From positions 29,552,776 to 29,616,775 of the forward strand of contig NC_087069.1 of the NCBI RefSeq assembly GCF_963678635.1: a DNA stretch of 64,000 nt, read 5' to 3'. Below are positions 58,734 to 64,000 of this stretch, in pieces. The notes beneath the pieces were generated by a model. It was not told the DNA's origin, did no database searches, and saw only the letters and a program-made list of their open reading frames with translations. Each line of letters begins with the position of its first letter. The stretch's first letter is position 1. The DNA is from Symsagittifera roscoffensis (taxonomy: Eukaryota > Xenacoelomorpha > Acoela > Convolutidae). The translations under genes were made by a program, and so were the position numbers.

Positions 58734-58802
58734 TAGCGAGGCTGACCTAAAAACCTAATGCATGGGGTCTGCCTCGCACCCGCAGCTCTTCTCGCTCATC
58801 TA
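58368..58802. mobile_element. Foldback (long-TIR) element in the duplicated flank
   Basis: Outer arms TAGATGAG...GCAAGGCAGACCCCATG (58368-58418) pair with CATGGGGTCTGCCTCGC...CTCATCTA (58761-58802). Inner arms of about 95 bp (58443-58537 and 58653-58747: GGTCTGCCTCGCTATG..., TTTCAGTGTTTGTGTAATGG) also pair. About 115 bp of AT-rich loop. No reading frame. A truncated copy lies at 42020-42376. Confidence 0.75.
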
Positions 58803-59341
58803 ATATTGACTATTGTTTTTTTTTGATAATTTTTGGTTTACACAGTCAGCATCAGTTTAAAACTAAGTGGATAAAGTTTTTGACAAAATAATTTTAATGT
58901 TTGTGGAAGGAATAGGTATATTTTATTATAATTTTAATGGAATCAATTAGATTTTCACCCTTTAAAAACTTTCCGCACTCAAAAATTTGAGGGTTTCATT
59001 ATTCAATAAGAGACAAAGGGCTATTAATGCGCGATTCATTTATCCAATGAATAACGTTTTATGACAGTTTTTACGCCACCATAACTTTACGAAAGAAGTG
59101 GATACAAATTTGCTTTCATTCTGAGTTTAACTTATCGACGTTTCTCAAATGGTAGAAAAAAGTTTGTCAAAATTGTTATCTAGAAATTTCTAGTTTATCT
59201 GGTTAATAAAAAAAGCGAACATTTGACGTTGAAATGGACATAATAAGACTAAATTAATTTTAATATTAAAAAATGAGAATATGTTAGATTACAGTTCATC
59301 ATTAAGAGCCCGCCTCACATGCCATACAGTGTTTTTACAGA

Positions 59342-60151
59342 TTATTGAAACGCACAACAAATTCCAAAACGAACAGCAAAGCAAAAAAGCCCAAAACAAC
59401 ATATACCTACGGCAAATAATATCTTCTGCAGGTTACCTATCAACTCTTTTTGTTCATTTTTCAACCTGACTAGTTCACAGTAATACTGATGGCAAGCTTC
59501 AGTTATCTTTTCTTGACGATTTGTTTCATCTAATAGAGCTATGGTTGTTTTTTCAATCAGATAACTTTTGATATGCGAATGAGTTTTAGAGTGAGTTTCA
59601 CTAATCGGTGAAGTTTGTTTATCTATCCAATTTTCCATATATTCTGCAAGGTTTAGGTAGTCGTTTGAAAGTTGTAAAGATGATTCATTGCAAACTGTTT
59701 TCCGCCAGTCCAAGACAGTAAACATGTTTCCAAGGTAGAAAGGTTGCAGCCAATTGGAGCCCAATAGAATGACTTCAATTCCCGAAATTTCATCCTGTCG
59801 CCTTTTACCGCGATAAGTCAATGCAAGGGTTTTTTCGTTAGTGCTTCTTTGAATCGTAATCCCATCTTCGGAGTTAATTTCCAGGGACCAGAACTTCCAG
59901 GGACCATCTGATGCAATTATTGCAAACGTTTTCGTCGCGTTCTGCACTGAGTTACCAACACAATTTTCACGACTTTTGTAGAGTGTAACTTCCACAATAT
60001 TTTCATTGAATCTAGTGTGGCGTTTCACCTCATTGAGGAAATCTTGGCGAAAGTTTAAGACACTGCACCGTCGGGGTAATCGAGATTCTGCATCTGGGTC
60101 AAAATACAATCTGAGGTTATTTGTATTACATGTATAAACAGTTGAATTCAT
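59342..60151 (-). CDS. Uncharacterised tail-anchored protein (269 codons, intact)
   Basis: The longest intact frame of the window. The N-terminal 160 residues look globular with Cys at several positions and mixed charge (YFDPDAESRLPRRCSVLNFR; IIASDGPWKFWSLEINSEDG; LTYRGKRRQDEISGIEVILL). A helical segment with coiled-coil character follows (LIEKTTIALLDETNRQEKIT; CELVRLKNEQKELIGNLQ). The last 25 residues form one hydrophobic segment (LFAVGICCFGLFCFAVRFGI) with almost nothing after it, so a tail-anchored topology facing the cytosol is likely. There is no N-terminal signal peptide. No family recognised. No obvious intron. The ATG at 60151 follows an in-frame upstream stop region. A host gene or a domesticated mobile-element gene are both possible. 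Confidence 0.6.
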   Translation of the reverse strand: MNSTVYTCNTNNLRLYFDPDAESRLPRRCSVLNFRQDFLNEVKRHTRFNENIVEVTLYKSRENCVGNSVQNATKTFAIIASDGPWKFWSLEINSEDGITIQRSTNEKTLALTYRGKRRQDEISGIEVILLGSNWLQPFYLGNMFTVLDWRKTVCNESSLQLSNDYLNLAEYMENWIDKQTSPISETHSKTHSHIKSYLIEKTTIALLDETNRQEKITEACHQYYCELVRLKNEQKELIGNLQKILFAVGICCFGLFCFAVRFGICCAFQ

Positions 60152-60159
60152 TTTGTAAG

Positions 60160-61412
60160 TAGCGAATGAACTCGAAAAAATTTATTACTAAACACAACAG
60201 TTTTGCGTAGGAAATAAAAGTGCTGGTGTTTTATAGATAAGCTATTGTACAAATGATAAATGTAATATTATTTGTTCATTCTCGATAAATAGCATTATCT
60301 ATAAACTGAATGCAATTGTTAAATGCGAGGAGACCATTTGAATGAGCTTTGTGATATGTCTTTATTCCATCTGTCCACCCGAGCTAAGCACACAAAGAAC
60401 TTTGAAAGACGAATTATCCTCAGTTTGATGCTAAATCCGGGTGTTACTTTTTATTTTCTAAATTGTAGATCTTACAGTTTTTGTGAGATTATCTTAATCC
60501 TCGGGGTAGATTGTCGTTAATTTTGAATAGACGGGGGGTTGGGGAGAGAGTATATCAAATCGTTAAAATGATTTTATACTGCTCTCGAGTGTGTATACTT
60601 ACATTTAAGTAAAATTTTATCTTACTTAGTTGGTGTTTTGATTTGAGATCAAGGGTTGAAGAATAGTAAATCAATCCACAAGGTTCAGGTATAAATAAAA
60701 CACCAGTAGATCGTTAGATACTTAATCTCCTCAAACGGATTTTTTTGAGGAAATTATTGCATAGGAGAGCTTGAGGATAAAGACAACCCAACCCCTTCCT
60801 TTTTTCCAAGATGCTGTTTGTTTGTTGGTTTGCTTGTTTATAGATCTTAAGGTTTTCACTTCAGTTGAAATAGTAATCAGAAAATGGATTGACTTCCATG
60901 AAACCATTCAATCAACCATTTTTTGAGTTCAAAATATTTTGAGGCCAAACTGTGCACTAGATAGGCAAACAATTTTTTGTGTGTATGTTCCAGGATTTCA
61001 GAAACAAATCTCTAAACATGTTAAATTTTTGTCGGAATGATTAAAGAGTATGAAAGAACTCAAAAAGAACAAAAGGAGCTGCCTTGTTGCGGAATCCGCT
61101 GAAAAAAAATGAACAGTTTGGACTTGTAATGAAACTAGACATTTTTTTTTTGAAAAAAAAATGATAAAAGTATTCATAAATGGAGAACGTCTTTATAACT
61201 CATTTTCATTTCCACAGAATTATTGAGAATGGCATCAATTCCAGTTGAATTTTTTTCTGGAAATCGAAATTCAGAAACATAAATTGTATTCCGAGATGCC
61301 CAAAAAAGTAATGAATTTTCTAAAGTACTTTCAAAATCATCTAAAATAAGTCAACCTTTTAAAACCCGATTAATATGTTTTTGAAATCAATTCCATTTTC
61401 AGTACTGAAATA
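60160..61412. other. Stretch with no supported gene
   Basis: Contains a 65-codon frame (60323-60520) without features. The rest is AT-rich and non-coding. Confidence 0.5.
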
Positions 61413-61420
61413 CTTTGATT

Positions 61421-61809
61421 CAGGGGAGGATCTAGGATTTTTTCTAGGGGTTTGCGGTTTTTTAGTCTAAGGCCGACCAAATTGACTCTCCGAGCTTTCC
61501 CAAGGCTCTACAAAATCCCTGTTTTGGCTAAATGTTTTGAGCCGCTAGTAAATTTTGGAAAATCAGGCCAAAAAAAGCTCTTCAGGCCGTTTTGGGCCTT
61601 TTGGACAAAAAAATCTCGTTTTTTTTTCGGCGCGCGCTCCCCCTTCAAAATTATTGTTTATTGGCGCCGAAGGCGCTTTTAGAAAAGTTTTAATGTCAGC
61701 TAGCCAAAAATGGAGTTCTTAAAATAGTATTTAAAGCAGCCTCTGGGTAGTCAGGGAGTCAAATCCCTGAGAAAGGGGCGAACAACCCTCCATCCTAAAT
61801 CCACTACTG
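61421..61809 (+). mobile_element. hAT-like MITE, copy B
   Basis: Ends CAGGGGAGGATCTAGGATTT and CTAAATCCACTACTG are imperfect inverted repeats. Flanks CTTTGATT (61413-61420) and CTTTGACC (61810-61817) match at 6 of 8, consistent with an aged 8-bp target-site duplication. Interior GC-rich CGGCGCGCGCTCCC is shared with the other copies. Confidence 0.8.
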
Positions 61810-62165
61810 CTTTGACCTATGATTCTTAGAGTAAGCAGTCAAAAAATAACAGAAAAAAAACTATATCAAAACATTGTTTTGGTTATGTTTTTAAATCAAA
61901 ATAGGGCTCTTTTCCAGTTTTCCACCTTCCTCGTAAAATTGCAAAATAAAATTTTTCTAAAATTGTTCACACGGCTTTTTGAATGTTATAAATCGAACAA
62001 ATTTGTTCACTTGTTCACGCTGACATGTTTTAACGCAGTTTATAATATGAAAAATTAATTTTGAATAGGATTTTTTATGTTAAGTTTCGGAAAATATCAA
62101 AGCGGGGGAGCTGGAAAAGAGCCCAAAATAGAATCATTGAAATAACTAATATTGACCACCATAAT

Positions 62166-62535
62166 CAGGGGCAGATCTAGGATTTTCTCGAGGGGGGGTG
62201 AATTTTCAAAACAATTTCGAAAATTTTGTCGAACTCTTTCTTAGGTCGACCAAATTGAATTTTCGAGCTTCCCTGAAGCACTAAAAAACCCCTGTTTTTT
62301 TCCAAATTTTCTGCGCCGCAGGCAAAATTTTGAGGAAACAGGCCAAAAATCGCGTTTTTGTAGGCGTGCGCTCCCCTCAAAATTATTAAATATTTGTGCC
62401 AAAGGCGCCTTTAGAAAATTTTTTCGGGTCCGTCATAAAAATTGAATACCTCAAAGTAGTACAAAACCCTTTGGGTCGGCACAGGGTCTAATTTCTGAGA
62501 AGGAGGCGTCACCCCCACCCCTAAATCCGCCCCTG
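62166..62535 (+). mobile_element. hAT-like MITE, copy C (best preserved)
   Basis: 370 bp. Terminal inverted repeats CAGGGGCAGATCTAGG and CCTAAATCCGCCCCTG (14 of 16 pairing). Flanks ACCATAAT (62158-62165) and ACCATAAA (62536-62543) form an 8-bp target-site duplication with one mismatch, the hAT signature. Non-coding, so non-autonomous. Confidence 0.85.
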
Positions 62536-62629
62536 ACCATAAAAATTAATTTACACAGAGAAAGATTATCTAACTATAGAGTTTCCACTCACTAAAGTTT
62601 TCAATTTACGATTGCGCATTTAGGACATT

Positions 62630-62840
62630 ACACGAGACAATCATTGGAAGGCTTGTCGCCAGAGATGTCGCCGGACACTAGCTCCACAATGAGGAAGAGG
62701 TTCTATTGGGGCTTCCCAGACATTCGGAGAAAGTTCAAAGTTCAGATCAACAGTCCATTCTTGAGTTCCTGGACCACACAGTAATCGGCCGCAGAGGCAT
62801 CAGAACCGATGGACTAATAAGTCGAACCAATCATTAACAA
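62630..62840 (+). other. GC-richer coding-like island
   Basis: The plus strand reads IIGRLVARDVAGH, one stop, then EEVLLGLPRHSEKVQSSDQQ and FLDHTVIGRRGIRTDGLISR before a stop. The base composition differs from its surroundings. It could be a decayed exon or transposon fragment; no family recognised. Confidence 0.25.
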
Positions 62841-62849
62841 AACGACTTT

Positions 62850-64000
62850 CGGACGTCCCGCTTGAAATTGCGGAAAGTTTTGCTGCTAAATTTTAATAAT
62901 TAAATCAAGGAATTTAATCGTTTATTCTGCGGTTGTTGATATTTTTTGAAGATGAGTGTTTTCGCAATGGTTATGCGAGATGTTGAAAGTGTGAGTGACA
63001 TCAGCTACACAATGGAGTTATTTAACAGTACTAATTTATGAGCAAATTAGTGGACCACAGAATGTTTTTTCATCAATTTACTGTAAGATCACTATTATCG
63101 ATTCATTATATCACGGGCAATTTTTAAACAATGCAAAAAAAGAATTGGTTGTTGTAAATTGAACCAAAAGGGGAAAAATCTGGCATCCAGAATTGAGGAG
63201 AGTGATAATAATACTATGAAGTCAACAAACGATAAATATTTCCTCTGAGTACAAGTTGTCCTTTTCTCTGAGAAATTCAAAACACTGATTGAGCTAGTTC
63301 AAGCGGCAAATTGAGCTACTTTAAAGTTCAATAGTTTTTTTGTTTGGAAAATCAGAATTGCAGATCATGAAAACTTTTGAAGTGACTCTGTTTTGTGGTA
63401 TAACTTTACTTCAAAAATTTTGATGATCACGAAGTTGTTCTCGAAATGCATTAAGTTTGAAAATAAAAAAATCGTTTTTTTTTGAAATGAGGGTAAACAT
63501 CAGAGTCATTGGAAGCCCTCAAGATCAAAGAAAAGTTTGAGCTTGTACAAAAAATTAAGATAAATCTTTCGGGACCTTTTAGAGAAACAACCATGGTTAT
63601 TAAACAAAATAATGAGTTATATATAAATCTGCTCAAAGTATGAACGCTGAAATCGTCAATTACCACTTCATTTTTTTTAGAATAGTATTGAAACCAAAAG
63701 GTTTTTTTTCTAAGAAAATTGAAAAAAAATAGGTGCAAAAGCTAAAAGTGTCTTCATAGTTTCTTTGGTTTAAGTGATTTCAAAAAAAAATTTTGTTTTT
63801 AAAAAACCTTCCTCCACTTTTTGAGGTTGTAATCCTTTTATGTAGAAATCTTACATGTTGAAGATTTGATATTTCATTTTTGAAATATTGAAACGCATCT
63901 CAGCGAAAGTTAGCATTTTGACCGTAATGATTTTTGCAATTTTGTCCAATCTTGGTGTGTCTAGGTTTCAGTTTTTATTTCAATTTTTAAGCAATGCTCA
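62850..64000. other. Gene-free right end
   Basis: AT-rich DNA with no supported gene, RNA or repeat. Confidence 0.55.

Overview
This window looks like AT-rich nuclear DNA from an invertebrate animal. The clues are short GT-AG introns (43-51 bp in the models here), a trypsin-fold protease with introns, hAT-like MITEs, a Polinton/Maverick whose capsid gene resembles nematode F54H12.2-type proteins, and Ty3/gypsy elements with an envelope-like gene. I cannot name the species. There are no bacterial operons, rRNAs or convincing tRNAs. Most of the window is transposon sequence in various states of decay. Only a few short host-type genes are supported.

Layout. At 0.6-1.2 kb two spliced exons of a serine-protease-like gene lie on the minus strand, with the catalytic-His box altered. 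From 1.5 to 6.0 kb there is non-coding DNA with a near-perfect 22-bp-arm hairpin and a 0.5-kb foldback repeat. From 6.0 to 11.1 kb there is a broken minus-strand Ty3/gypsy element (gag, zinc knuckle, RT, RNase H, start of integrase). It is interrupted by a MITE and its gag plus upstream end is duplicated in tandem. From 11.2 to about 34 kb there is a degraded Polinton: minus-strand capsid, core-like, minor-capsid-like, integrase, hypothetical and packaging-ATPase genes, a block of unrecognised genes, then a plus-strand protein-primed DNA polymerase. About 6 kb of its middle is tandemly duplicated (17.27-23.26 and 23.26-29.31 kb). Each unit carries a small plus-strand two-exon gene whose second exon is unchanged between the copies.

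The 34-41.3 kb stretch is mostly non-coding, with satellite-like arrays at 37.9-39.1 kb and a candidate small secreted peptide gene at 37.5 kb. From 41.3 to 58.8 kb there is an unusually large LTR element (about 15.7 kb between its LTRs) with gag, protease, RT, RNase H, integrase, an envelope-like region and at least one further 3' reading frame, all interrupted by stops or frameshifts. A solo LTR plus about 640 bp of flank just upstream repeats the flank found beyond the 3' LTR, so two allelic states of one insertion site appear joined in tandem. At 59.3-60.2 kb an intact 269-codon minus-strand frame encodes a predicted tail-anchored protein of unknown family. Two more copies of the hAT-like MITE follow at 61.4 and 62.2 kb.

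How the parts relate: the Polinton genes would make a virus-like particle and replicate and integrate the element, but most frames are broken and the integrase catalytic Glu is Lys, so this copy should be immobile. The giant LTR element has the gene order of an errantivirus-like retroelement but is also dead. The most interesting leads are the conserved two-exon gene inside the Polinton duplication, the unrecognised gene block around it, the duplicated solo-LTR/full-element locus, the 3' genes of the giant LTR element and the small secreted peptide gene.
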